This document shows positions 43,535-52,187 of a DNA stretch of 64,000 bases, piece by piece (position 1 is the stretch's first letter; every line of letters begins with the position of its first letter). Source of the DNA: Desulfobacteraceae bacterium (lineage in GTDB: Bacteria > Desulfobacterota > DSM-4660 > Desulfatiglandales > Desulfatiglandaceae); contig JAUWMR010000017.1 in the NCBI GenBank assembly GCA_030613055.1, positions 1 to 64,000 on the forward strand, in the 5' to 3' direction. The position numbers were made by a program, and so were the translations under genes. The notes beneath the pieces were generated by a model. That model worked only from the letters and a program-made list of their open reading frames with translations, made no database searches and was not told where the DNA came from.

Positions 43535-43918
43535 ATGGCCATTCTGGAACTTCAGAAAATCAGCAAAGCCTTTGGCGGTGTCCAGGCAGTTGACGGTTTA
43601 GATCTTGGTGTTGAGAAGGGCGAGATCCTTGGACTAATAGGTCCTAACGGAGCCGGTAAGACTACGACCTTTAATCTGATCAGTGGAGTCTACCCCCCTT
43701 CAAGAGGCAGGGTATTATTCGAAGGGAAAGATATTACCGGCATGAAGGCCCATAAAGTTGTTATAATGGGTATTGCCAGAATTTTCCAGATTACCAGTCT
43801 TTTTAGGGGATATACTGTCCTGGAAAATGTCCTTACCGGCTTTCATCTATATTTACGTTCCGGATTATGGTCTTCCCTATTTCCCACAACAGAGAGCATC
43901 AATAGGTACCGAGGGTAG
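43535..43918 (+). pseudogene. Truncated LivG ATPase, 5' half of a chimera
   Basis: Codes for the first ~118 residues of a LivG-type ABC ATPase: KISKAFGGVQAVDGLDL, Walker A GPNGAGKTT, ITSLFRGYTVLENVLTGFHL. It then leaves the family and stops after a few residues at 43918. The signature motif, Walker B and switch His are all missing, so it cannot hydrolyse ATP as a transporter subunit. A distant ribosome site (AGGGGG, about 13 bases) precedes the ATG. The break point near 43890-43900 continues directly into ligase sequence in another frame. Confidence 0.9.
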
Positions 43919-44930
43919 ACCAAAGGGAGTAATGACTACCCATGGAGGTTATACCGATAATGCCTTTATTAGAAGCAGTATCCTGGAATTAACTGAAAGT
44001 GATATTACCTTGATCCCTTTACCCATGTTCCACATGTTTGCTGTCTCAACCCTGCTCAATTTCATCACTGTAGGGGGAACAGTAATCATTATGGAACGGT
44101 TTGAAACGGAAGAGGTTTTGGATCTCCTGCATGAAAACAGAATAACGTTTTTCACAGGAGTTCCGACCATGTACTCTTATCTGCTCAGTCATCCCAAAAT
44201 AGACCAATATGACCTGGGTTCAATCAGAATTTGTATTATTGCAGGGGGGAATGTAAACTATTAGGTTGTCGAAGAGTTTGAAAAAAGGTTTGACTGCCTC
44301 TTCATTGAATCAATGGGTCAAACGGAATTGTCCCCCCTGGTAATGATCAATCCTCCCCACAGGGCCAACCGCCGGTTAGGTTCGTGCGGCCTGACAGCTT
44401 GTAATATCGAGACCAGATTGGTTGATGAAAACGATAATGATGTCCCATTAGGTGAGACAGGAGAATTGGTGGTTAGATCCCCATGCGTCATGAAGGGATA
44501 TTACAACCTTCTGGACAAAACTAAAGAGGCATTTCGTGGAGGCTGGCTTCACACGGGAGACCTGCTCCGGCAGGAAAAAGACGGCTATTATTACTTTGTG
44601 GATCGCAAAAAAGACATGATAGTTACATCAGGATATAACATCTATGCAAAGGAAATCGAAAATGCGCTTCAAAATCATCCGGATGTAATAGAAGCGGCAG
44701 TGATCGCAGTTCACGATGAGGTTAAAGGACAGTTGGCAAAGGCCCTAATTGTCAAGAGAGAAGGAACAAGTCTGATCGGGGAAGAGCTTAAAGATTATGC
44801 CAGAGAGTACCTTGCGCCTTACAAAGTACCGAGGATAATCAAATTTGTTAAAAGCCTTCCCCATACGCCACAAGGAAAAATAGCCAAGGGAATACTGAGG
44901 GAGATAGAGGGGCAGAAAATTTCAGAATAG
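43899..44930 (+). pseudogene. AMP-ligase pseudogene lacking its N-terminus, with in-frame amber stop
   Basis: Begins abruptly at the ligase phosphate loop (IGTEGRPKGVM) just after the livG break, so about 150 N-terminal residues are absent. The reading frame is otherwise ligase-like: PLPMFHMFAVSTLL, a TAG at 44262-44264 (after AGGNVNY, before VVEEFEKRF), then MGQTELSPLV, GWLHTGDLL, VDRKKDMIVTSG and PHTPQGKIAKG. The frame is identical before and after the stop. Loss of the N-terminus plus the stop makes it non-functional. The downstream ACAD begins 15 bases later, so decay has not disrupted the operon. Confidence 0.9.
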
Positions 44931-44945
44931 ATAAGGAGATGTGAA

Positions 44946-46091
44946 ATGGATTCCACACTAACTGATGAACAGCAGATGATCCTTGATATGGTTAGGAAAA
45001 TGGTCCAGCAAAAGGTCCTTCCACGGGCCGCTCAAATTGATGAGGAAGCCATATATCCTGAAGATATCTTTCAGTTATTAAGAGGACAAGGCCTTTTAGG
45101 GATGGCTATCCCTAAGGAATATGGAGGATCAGGGACTGATATTTATACATTCTGTCTCGTGCTCGAAGAGATTGCAAAGGTCTGTTACAACACTGCCTAT
45201 ATTCTGGTAATGACTTATGTCCCCCAAAGTTGCATCTTGGAGGCAGGAAATGAGGCACAAAAAGAATTTTATCTAAGGAGGTTAGCAAGTGGCGAATACC
45301 GGGGCGCATTTGCGACAACCGAGCCTGGGGCGGGCTCGGATCTTGGGGGAATTCGAACCAGAGCAGTCTTAAAAGGCGACTGCTATATACTTAATGGCCG
45401 GAAGGCCTTTATCACCAATTCGACTGTAGCCGATTTTATTATTGTCTTTGCTAAAACAGATCCGGATGCTGGCACCTCAGGCCTTAGTGCATTTATTGTG
45501 GACAAGAATAGCCCTGGTCTCTGTATTGGCAAGATTGAGAACAAGATGGGAGGAAAAGGTGTTCCTTCAGCCGAGGTTATCCTTGAAGATTGTGAGGTTC
45601 CTGAAAGCAATCTTTTGGGAGAAGAAAATAAAGGCTTCGGAATTGCTATGAGGAGCTTCAACAGATCAAGACCGATAATTGGCGCTCGTGCGGTTGGATT
45701 GGCCCAAGGTGCATTAGATATTGCCATTAACTATGCCAAACAGAGGGAGGCCTTCGGAAAAATGATCGTCTCATTTCAAGGGATACAATTTATGATCGCT
45801 GATATGGCCATGCAGATAGAGGCGTCCAGGCAATTGGTTTATAAAGCCGCCTCACTTCTTGATCGGGGTGAACAAGGGAACCATGTGACCGGAATAATCT
45901 CCATGGCTAAGTGTTTTTCGACTGATGTAGCTATGAGAGTGGCCATAGATGCTGCTCAGATTTTAGGTGCATATGGCTATATTAAAGATTTTCCCTCTGA
46001 GAGATATATAAGGGATGCAAAGTCAATGCAGATTGTGGAGGGAACGAATCAAATTCAGAGAATAATAATTGCCAATAGCCTTATCGCTTAG
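44946..46091 (+). CDS. Acyl-CoA dehydrogenase, canonical Glu base
   Basis: 381 residues; ATAAGGAG before the ATG. ACAD signatures AFATTEPGAGSDLGGI, ILNGRKAFITNS, DAAQILGAYGYIKDFPSERY. The catalytic Glu is present in MQIVEGTNQIQR, as in short/medium-chain and glutaryl-type enzymes. It is the first intact gene behind the rightward sigma-54 promoter and directly precedes the first mutase, so it should act on the mutase's substrate or product. Electrons would go to the EtfBA encoded at 54186-56245. Confidence 0.93.
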   Translation: MDSTLTDEQQMILDMVRKMVQQKVLPRAAQIDEEAIYPEDIFQLLRGQGLLGMAIPKEYGGSGTDIYTFCLVLEEIAKVCYNTAYILVMTYVPQSCILEAGNEAQKEFYLRRLASGEYRGAFATTEPGAGSDLGGIRTRAVLKGDCYILNGRKAFITNSTVADFIIVFAKTDPDAGTSGLSAFIVDKNSPGLCIGKIENKMGGKGVPSAEVILEDCEVPESNLLGEENKGFGIAMRSFNRSRPIIGARAVGLAQGALDIAINYAKQREAFGKMIVSFQGIQFMIADMAMQIEASRQLVYKAASLLDRGEQGNHVTGIISMAKCFSTDVAMRVAIDAAQILGAYGYIKDFPSERYIRDAKSMQIVEGTNQIQRIIIANSLIA

Positions 46092-46123
46092 CTGCAATTT
46101 AATTTTCATTTTGGGAGAAAAAA

Positions 46124-47782
46124 ATGAAAAAGGATGTAAATAAAATAAATACCGCTTATCGAGAAAAAGCCCAGGCAACCAATACATTATCAGGCATCGC
46201 AGTGAAGGAGATTTATACACCGGAGGATACAAAGGATATTCACTATGACCGAGATATTGCTGATTCCGGTCAATACCCATTCACCAGAGGAATATACCCT
46301 GATATGTTCAGAGGGCGATATTGGACGAGAAGGGAGGTCTGTGGTTTTGGCACACCAGCCCACACCAACGAGAGACTTTTGCAGCAAATCGAAGAGGGAG
46401 TAGGTGGATTGAACGTGATCGTCGATATGCCTACGCGCTTTGGAGTTGATGTGCAACATCCCCTGGCAGAGGGTGAAGTTGGTGCAGCAGGGGTTCCCCT
46501 CACTTCATTGAAGGATATGGAAGATCTTACAAAGGGAATACCAATCTCGGATGTAAGTTTTTCTCTAATATCTTCCTCTTGTATCGCGCCCATAGTTTTA
46601 TCCCAGTATATAATTACTTGTCAAAGTGCGGGTATAGACATTTCAAAGATTCGAGGGACTATTCAAAATGATACCCTTTCCACGCGGTTCTGCGGTATGG
46701 GAGAAGCGACTCCACCTGATCTGGCCCTTAAGATATCGGCTGATGTTATTGAATTCTGTACAAAAAACATGCCGCTGTGGAATCCTATAAATGTCAATAT
46801 GTACGATCTGCGAGAAACAGGTATCTCTGCAACACAGGAGTTAGCATTCGGGTTTGCGAACGCCATTGCCTATATAGAAGAGGTGCTTGAGCGTGGCTTG
46901 GATATAGATAATTTTGCCCCGCGGTTTGCGTTTTACTGTTCTGCTCACATTGATTTTTTTGAGGAAATTGCGAAGCTAAGGGCTGCCAGGCGAATGTGGG
47001 CAAGGATTATGAGAGAACGGTTTAAGGCAAAAAATCCAAAGTCCCTGAAGTTTCGCTTTGGTATTCATACTGCTGGCTGCTCGCTTGTGGCCCATCAGCC
47101 TCTCAACAACATAGTTCGCGTAGCATTTGAAGCTTTAAGTGCAGTATTGGCAGGAGTGCAGTCCCTTCATTGCTGCTCATATGACGAACCTATTGCTCTT
47201 CCACACGAGAGTACCCAGCGTATTGCCCTGAGGACTCAACAAATTATTGCCTATGAGACTGGTGCTGCAAATACGGCTGATCCTTTGGCAGGTTCTTACT
47301 ATATTGAGACACTGACAAATAGGATTGAGGAAGAGGCATTAAAGATAATGGAGAAAATAGACGAGATGGGGGGTGCCTTGGCCGCGATTAAAAAGAAATG
47401 GATTGATAGAGAGATAGAAAAGGAGGCGGTGAAGTATCAGGAGGCAATTGAAAACAATGAACGTATCGTTGTGGGGATAAATGAATTCATTGAGCCGCCT
47501 GAAGAGGAGACCCGGGCCAAACGCCACAAGTATTCTTATGAAGCAGAAAAAGTACATATTGATAACGTAAACAGATTGCGAAGAGAGCGAGACCACAAAA
47601 GAGTGCAAGAAAGTATTCAGAACCTTCGCAAGGAGGCGCTTAAGGGAAAAAAACATAATCTGATACCATCAATAATTGAGGCTGTAAGAGCATATTCAAC
47701 TACGGATGAGATTATAGGTACAATTCGTGAATGTTTTGGATACAGTTATGATCCATTTGAAATGGAAAAATCGCCTTTTTAA
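46124..47782 (+). CDS. B12-dependent acyl-CoA mutase large subunit 1, atypical active site
   Basis: 552 residues, the stand-alone catalytic barrel of the methylmalonyl-CoA mutase family, with B12 on a separate chain. N-terminal YTPEDTKDIHY and PYTRGIYP-like PFTRGIYPDM are typical. Compared with methylmalonyl-CoA mutase (P. shermanii numbering), Tyr89 is Val72 (WTRREVCGFGT), Arg207 that binds the substrate carboxylate is Gly191, Tyr243 is kept (Tyr227) and His244 is Asp228 (NVNMYDLRETG). Isobutyryl-CoA mutase has Phe and Gln, and 2-hydroxyisobutyryl-CoA mutase Ile, at the key sites. The substrate is thus neither methylmalonyl- nor plain isobutyryl-CoA. All alignments are by eye. Confidence 0.93.
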   Translation: MKKDVNKINTAYREKAQATNTLSGIAVKEIYTPEDTKDIHYDRDIADSGQYPFTRGIYPDMFRGRYWTRREVCGFGTPAHTNERLLQQIEEGVGGLNVIVDMPTRFGVDVQHPLAEGEVGAAGVPLTSLKDMEDLTKGIPISDVSFSLISSSCIAPIVLSQYIITCQSAGIDISKIRGTIQNDTLSTRFCGMGEATPPDLALKISADVIEFCTKNMPLWNPINVNMYDLRETGISATQELAFGFANAIAYIEEVLERGLDIDNFAPRFAFYCSAHIDFFEEIAKLRAARRMWARIMRERFKAKNPKSLKFRFGIHTAGCSLVAHQPLNNIVRVAFEALSAVLAGVQSLHCCSYDEPIALPHESTQRIALRTQQIIAYETGAANTADPLAGSYYIETLTNRIEEEALKIMEKIDEMGGALAAIKKKWIDREIEKEAVKYQEAIENNERIVVGINEFIEPPEEETRAKRHKYSYEAEKVHIDNVNRLRRERDHKRVQESIQNLRKEALKGKKHNLIPSIIEAVRAYSTTDEIIGTIRECFGYSYDPFEMEKSPF

Positions 47783-47805
47783 CAATACTGGGGGATGGCA
47801 GATCA

Positions 47806-48216
47806 ATGGATGAAGAGAGAAAGATAAGGGTGTTAATGACGAAGGTGGGTCTTGACGGACACGATCGAGGTCTTAAGGTTGTATCTGTTTTACTAAGAAA
47901 CGAGGGCTTTGAAGTCATCAACTTGGGATGCTACCAAACTGCGGAGACAATTGTTTCGGCAGCAGTACAGGAAGATGTGGATGTTATAGGGCTGAGTGTT
48001 CTTGGGGATGAATATCGCATCTATGTTCCTAAGATTATTGATCTGTTAAATAAGCAGAGTTTAAACAATGTCGCTTTTGTCCTTGGAGGCGTTATCCCCC
48101 CGGAAGAGATCCCGGAATTAAAGAAAAAGGGGGTTGAGGGAGTTTTTCCTTCTGGCACATTACTTAGCTCAATCAGTCATGATATCAGAGAACTTGTCAG
48201 AAAGAAGAGATCTTAA
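47806..48216 (+). CDS. B12-binding small subunit of mutase 1
   Basis: 136 residues, a single cobalamin-binding Rossmann-like domain. The base-off/His-on motif D-x-H-x-x-G is seen as GLDGHDRGLKVV, followed by LSVLGDEY and FVLGGVIPPEEIPEL, with the C-terminal FPSGTLLS loop. It holds adenosylcobalamin for the large subunit encoded 23 bases upstream, like the HcmB and IcmB-type small subunits. Its stop codon is immediately followed by the ATG of the next gene. Confidence 0.94.
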   Translation: MDEERKIRVLMTKVGLDGHDRGLKVVSVLLRNEGFEVINLGCYQTAETIVSAAVQEDVDVIGLSVLGDEYRIYVPKIIDLLNKQSLNNVAFVLGGVIPPEEIPELKKKGVEGVFPSGTLLSSISHDIRELVRKKRS

Positions 48217-49188
48217 ATGTTTCACACCTCATTGAACAAACTGCTCGGGATTAGATATCCAATCATACAGGGTGCACTTGGTGGATCTACCAGGCCTGTA
48301 AGTGACGCCACTTTGGTCAGTTGTGTTTCTAATGCAGGAGGCCTGGGAATCCTGGCTATTTGGAATCAATCTAATAGTCGTATCCTTAAAGAAATAGATA
48401 GGGTCAGAGTTCTGACGGACAAGCCTTTTGGCGTAAATGTAGCGGCTATTCATTCGTCCTATGATTTTTCAAAGAAGGTAAAGGTGCTTGCGGAAGCAGG
48501 AATTCGGATAGTGACAACTGGGAGGGGGGATCCCAATATACCAGCCATTTCAATACTAAAGGACCACGGAATAAAAGTTTTACCGGTTGTAGCAACTGCC
48601 AGGCAGGCAATGAGTGTTGAAAAGAAAGGCGCAGATGCCGTTGTCGCCTCCGGATGTGAAGCAGGAGGGCATGTTGGTATGATAACGACTTTAACCCTGG
48701 TACCCCAAGTGGTTGATGCTGTCGAAATCCCCGTAGTAGCCGCAGGCGGAATTGGTGATGCCAGGGGTTTTGTCGCTGCTCTGGCCCTGGGTGCATGTGG
48801 GATACAGATGGGAACGAGGTTCGTTGCCACGCGCGAAAGTATTCTTCCCTTACCGCTTAAGGAAAAAATCTTGCGGGCATCAGCAGACGATACCGTGGTT
48901 ACAACAATGAGAACAGGCTGGCCAACCCGAGCCCTGAAAAGCCGCTTTACCGAAGAATGGGATAAGCTGAATAAGCGCGGAGCCTCTCCCAGGGAACTTC
49001 GAGACTTTCGCCGTATGGTCTTGAAGAAAGTGAGAGAAGATATAGAGGAAGATACCATTGGGGCAGGACAAGTATGTGGAATGCTAAATGATTTGAAGAG
49101 CGCCAAAGACATAATATGTGAGATAATTGAGAGTGCTTGTACAATAATTTCAGGCTTAGAAAAAACAAAGTCAAACAATGAGCTATAA
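48217..49188 (+). CDS. FMN-dependent oxidoreductase, nitropropane dioxygenase/FabK-like
   Basis: 323 residues, TIM-barrel flavoprotein. IRYPIIQGALGG at the N-terminus, ASGCEAGGHVG (the catalytic His region of the family), VVAAGGIGDARGFVAAL and IQMGTRFVATRES that bind FMN phosphate. Family members are nitronate monooxygenases or enoyl reductases; in an anaerobe an enoyl-CoA/enoyl-ACP reductase-like or NADH:acceptor role is more likely. The ATG abuts the B12 subunit stop and its end overlaps sequence before mutase 2, so it is embedded between the two mutase cassettes. Confidence 0.88.
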   Translation: MFHTSLNKLLGIRYPIIQGALGGSTRPVSDATLVSCVSNAGGLGILAIWNQSNSRILKEIDRVRVLTDKPFGVNVAAIHSSYDFSKKVKVLAEAGIRIVTTGRGDPNIPAISILKDHGIKVLPVVATARQAMSVEKKGADAVVASGCEAGGHVGMITTLTLVPQVVDAVEIPVVAAGGIGDARGFVAALALGACGIQMGTRFVATRESILPLPLKEKILRASADDTVVTTMRTGWPTRALKSRFTEEWDKLNKRGASPRELRDFRRMVLKKVREDIEEDTIGAGQVCGMLNDLKSAKDIICEIIESACTIISGLEKTKSNNEL

Positions 49189-49225
49189 GCGTTCCCGACT
49201 TGCCTGGAAAAAGGAGGGTAATTGG

Positions 49226-50872
49226 ATGAAAGGGAGTAAAGCAGACTCTAATGATGACGAGCAACGTTTCAAGACAAGATCTGGCATTTCTTTGAAAAGG
49301 GTTTACACTCCCGAAGATGTTAAGAATATCCCTTATTCAAGCGATCTGGGAGAACCAGGTCAATTTCCATACACAAGAGGCATATATCCTAATATGTACA
49401 GATCAGTCGGCTGGATGAAGAGACAGCCTATGGGTTTCAGTTCCAGTGAGCTGACAGCGGAAAGGTATAAGGCCCTAATTAAGAAAGGAGGTCAGGCAGG
49501 ATATAAAGGTGAACCCGCTACAACCCTGCTTTTTGATATGCCCACAAATTATGGGTATGATTCAGATAACCCCATATCAAAGTATCAGGTGGGAACGGTA
49601 GGGCTACCTATCGACCATATTGAAGATATGATAGGATTCATGAAGGGCTTCCCAATGAACCAGGGCTTTACGAACATGGTTATTCATGGCTCTCCAGCTA
49701 TTTTGCTTGCCATGTATGTCGCTGCTGCAGAGGAACTGGGCTATTCGCCAGCCCAACTTAGAGGGAGTGGAAAGAACGATCCCTTTCAATCTTACTTGGC
49801 TGAAAGAATCGAGTTGCTGCCGATTGAAGCGGAGCTAAAGCTGTGTATGGATGTTCTGGATTATTGTACAAATAATATGCCACGATGGAATCCTATCTCC
49901 ATATCAGGATTCTCATATCATCCTGCGGGACTAAATTCGATACAGGAACTTGGGCTGACGCTGGCAACTGCGATTGCTTATGTCCAGTCCGGTATTCAAG
50001 GTGGATTGGAATGTGATCAGTTTGCGCCAAGAATCTCCTTTTTCATGTCTGGAGGTATTGACTTTCTCGAAGAAATTGCCAAATTCAGGGCCGCAAGAAG
50101 GATGTGGGCAAAGATAATGAAGGAAAAGTTTGGGGCATCGAATCCAAAATCGATGTTGTTTCGTGTCTATTGTTTAACTTTAACAAGTGATTACACAGCC
50201 CAACAGCACCTGGTTAATATTATCAGGGGCACTATACAGGGCCTGGCTGCAGTCTTGGGAGGGGTACAGGCCCTTGGGATCCCTTGCTATGATGAAGCGT
50301 TAGGTATACCAACTGAGGAGGCTCAGACCCTATCTATACGAACACAACAGGTTATTGCCGAAGAAAGCGGCATATGTAACACGGTTGACCCCTTGGGGGG
50401 AGCTTTCTGTATTGAGTGTCTCACAAAGAAAATAGAGAAAGAAGTCTATTCTTATATCGAGAAAGTAGAACGTATGGCCGATGATGGCACAGTGCTTAGC
50501 GGACTCATTGCAGGAATAAAAAATGGAATTCTTCTTAAGGAAATCAATGAAGGAGCCTTTGAGAGACAGAAGGAGATCGAGAGTGGCAAAATCACGATGA
50601 TCGGCCTAAATAAGTACAGGGAGGAAGAGACCGTTTCTCCGCCAATATTCCGTGCTGATCCGAGATTTTCAAAAATGAAGATCAAGGAGTTGCGTGAATT
50701 TAAGAATAAACGGGATATCTCTAAGGTTAATAAGACATTGAACGAATTAAGGGAAGTTACAGAGTCAGGACACAATGTCATGCCCGCTCTTATAAAAGCA
50801 GCAAAGGCAAGAGTAACACTCGAAGAAGCTATGGGAGTATTCAGAGAAGTCTTTGCCAGCAAATTTGATTAG
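49226..50872 (+). CDS. B12-dependent acyl-CoA mutase large subunit 2, atypical active site
   Basis: 548 residues from the ATG at 49226 (AGGAGG 7 bases upstream; an open frame from 49178 overlaps the previous gene). It is a distant paralogue of mutase 1: VYTPEDVKNIPYSSD, FPYTRGIYPNMYRS, NMPRWNPISISG. At the key positions of methylmalonyl-CoA mutase, Tyr89 is Pro68 (WMKRQPMGFSS), Arg207 is Glu193, Tyr243 is Phe229 and His244 is Ser230 (SISGFSYHPAG). An acidic residue replacing the carboxylate-binding Arg excludes a methylmalonyl-type substrate and could pair with a hydroxyl or cation. Assigned to the family with confidence, not to a reaction. Confidence 0.93.
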   Translation: MKGSKADSNDDEQRFKTRSGISLKRVYTPEDVKNIPYSSDLGEPGQFPYTRGIYPNMYRSVGWMKRQPMGFSSSELTAERYKALIKKGGQAGYKGEPATTLLFDMPTNYGYDSDNPISKYQVGTVGLPIDHIEDMIGFMKGFPMNQGFTNMVIHGSPAILLAMYVAAAEELGYSPAQLRGSGKNDPFQSYLAERIELLPIEAELKLCMDVLDYCTNNMPRWNPISISGFSYHPAGLNSIQELGLTLATAIAYVQSGIQGGLECDQFAPRISFFMSGGIDFLEEIAKFRAARRMWAKIMKEKFGASNPKSMLFRVYCLTLTSDYTAQQHLVNIIRGTIQGLAAVLGGVQALGIPCYDEALGIPTEEAQTLSIRTQQVIAEESGICNTVDPLGGAFCIECLTKKIEKEVYSYIEKVERMADDGTVLSGLIAGIKNGILLKEINEGAFERQKEIESGKITMIGLNKYREEETVSPPIFRADPRFSKMKIKELREFKNKRDISKVNKTLNELREVTESGHNVMPALIKAAKARVTLEEAMGVFREVFASKFD

Positions 50873-50943
50873 TACGACCTGAGTGAAAAGGTAGTGACAT
50901 TCAAAACAGGGTTAATAAGTCTTATTCTTTTAGGAGAGAAAAA

Positions 50944-51357
50944 TTGGAGCCAGGGAGAAAACATCGGATCCTGATTGGTAGTATTGGACTAGACGGACAC
51001 GAATTAGGAGCACTTATTGTCTCGAGGGCATTGCAAGATGCTGGCATGGAGGTTGTCTACTTGGGTCTGAATCAAACACCCGAGCAGGTCGTGGAATCTG
51101 CAATCCAGGAAAGTGTTGATATTATTGGGATAAGCAGTATGAGCGGTATCCATGTGGAAGCCCTGTCTGATTTGTTAGAGGTTCTTGAAGAGCGAAGGGC
51201 TAAAAACATTTCAGTAATCGCGGGTGGCATTATACCACAAGAAGATTTTTTGGTTTTGGAGAAACTTGGTGTAAAAAAGGTTTTTCCTTCCGGAACAGCC
51301 ACTTCCGAAATAGTTAGTTTTATTAAGAAAGAACTTCCGGAAAAGCCTGAAGTATAA
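50944..51357 (+). CDS. B12-binding small subunit of mutase 2
   Basis: 137 residues. The start is TTG at 50944 with TTAGGAGAG ideally placed before it; no ATG fits. Cobalamin motif GLDGHELGALIV (D-x-H-x-x-G), then ISSMSGIHVEAL, VIAGGIIPQEDF and FPSGTATSE. Paralogous to the subunit at 47806-48216. The 71-base gap from mutase 2 is longer than elsewhere in the operon but contains no promoter that I can support. Confidence 0.93.
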   Translation: MEPGRKHRILIGSIGLDGHELGALIVSRALQDAGMEVVYLGLNQTPEQVVESAIQESVDIIGISSMSGIHVEALSDLLEVLEERRAKNISVIAGGIIPQEDFLVLEKLGVKKVFPSGTATSEIVSFIKKELPEKPEV

Positions 51358-51366
51358 GGAAGAGAA

Positions 51367-52155
51367 ATGAGAAAGCAAAGTGTGAATGTTCATATTAAAG
51401 ATGGCATAGCCATGATAACCCTAAACCGTCCTGAAAACCTTAATATATTGGATGGCTCATTAAAGAGTGATCTTCTAAGTGTTTTACCTTCTCTGGATAC
51501 TGACAAGACTGTGAAGGTTCTTATCTTAACTGGATCGGGCAAGACATTTTGTGCCGGTGGTGACATCCGTGCATTCAAAAGGCGCTACGATGATTTTATT
51601 GAGAGAGAGGGAGCCGGATACTACTATAAAAATACACTGGGAGCTGCTGTATTGAATGTTTCAAAACCTATTATCGCAGCAATTAACGGGGCTGCCATAG
51701 GCGGAGGGTTCTCTATGTCTCTGGCGTGTGATATTCGAATTGCTTCAGACAAGGCGATCTTCAATGCTGGATTTGTTCGTGTTGGTCTAACTCCAGAATT
51801 GGGAAGTTCTTTTATTCTCCCGCGCCTGGTTGGTCTTGGCAAGGCATTGGAACTGATCATGACGGCAAGGGATATAACTTCTCATGAGGCAGAAAAGATT
51901 GGATTGGTCAATAAGGTTGTACCGGCAGATGAACTCAGTGAGGCGAGTTATGAAATGGCCAGAACGATCGCCGCATATCCGCCTATTGCCGTAAGATTGG
52001 CCAAGAAAGCAGTTCTGCATAATCTTGAGTCATCGATTCAAGACTCATTAGACTATGAAAGCCATTTAATGACCTATTGTTTCACAACAAAGGATCACAA
52101 TGAGGCGATCACGGCTTTTTTAGATAAACGAAAGCCTGAATTTAAGGGTATCTAA
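51367..52155 (+). CDS. Enoyl-CoA hydratase/isomerase (crotonase family)
   Basis: 262 residues. Oxyanion motifs KTFCAGGDIRAF and INGAAIGGGFSMSLA. In the region where hydratases have two catalytic Glu, the sequence reads FVRVGLTPELGSSFILPRL; only the Glu of PELG is clear, which is closer to isomerases such as PaaG/enoyl-CoA isomerase. It ends in FLDKRKPEFKGI. It follows the B12 subunit by 9 bases and precedes the long ACAD, so it could hydrate or shift the double bond of a mutase-derived enoyl-CoA. Confidence 0.9.
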   Translation: MRKQSVNVHIKDGIAMITLNRPENLNILDGSLKSDLLSVLPSLDTDKTVKVLILTGSGKTFCAGGDIRAFKRRYDDFIEREGAGYYYKNTLGAAVLNVSKPIIAAINGAAIGGGFSMSLACDIRIASDKAIFNAGFVRVGLTPELGSSFILPRLVGLGKALELIMTARDITSHEAEKIGLVNKVVPADELSEASYEMARTIAAYPPIAVRLAKKAVLHNLESSIQDSLDYESHLMTYCFTTKDHNEAITAFLDKRKPEFKGI

Positions 52156-52187
52156 CCAAGGGGACTATTAATGGAGGAGATTGATTT

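Noticed and set aside
44262-44264. In-frame TAG as pyrrolysine or programmed readthrough in the ligase
   Set aside because: The gene has already lost its N-terminal third through the livG junction, and the site is not a methylamine-methyltransferase context, so decay is simpler.
46124-51357. Reading the mutases as methylmalonyl-CoA mutase of propionate metabolism
   Set aside because: The carboxylate-binding Arg and other key residues are absent in both, and no epimerase, carboxylase or MeaB-type chaperone gene is nearby.
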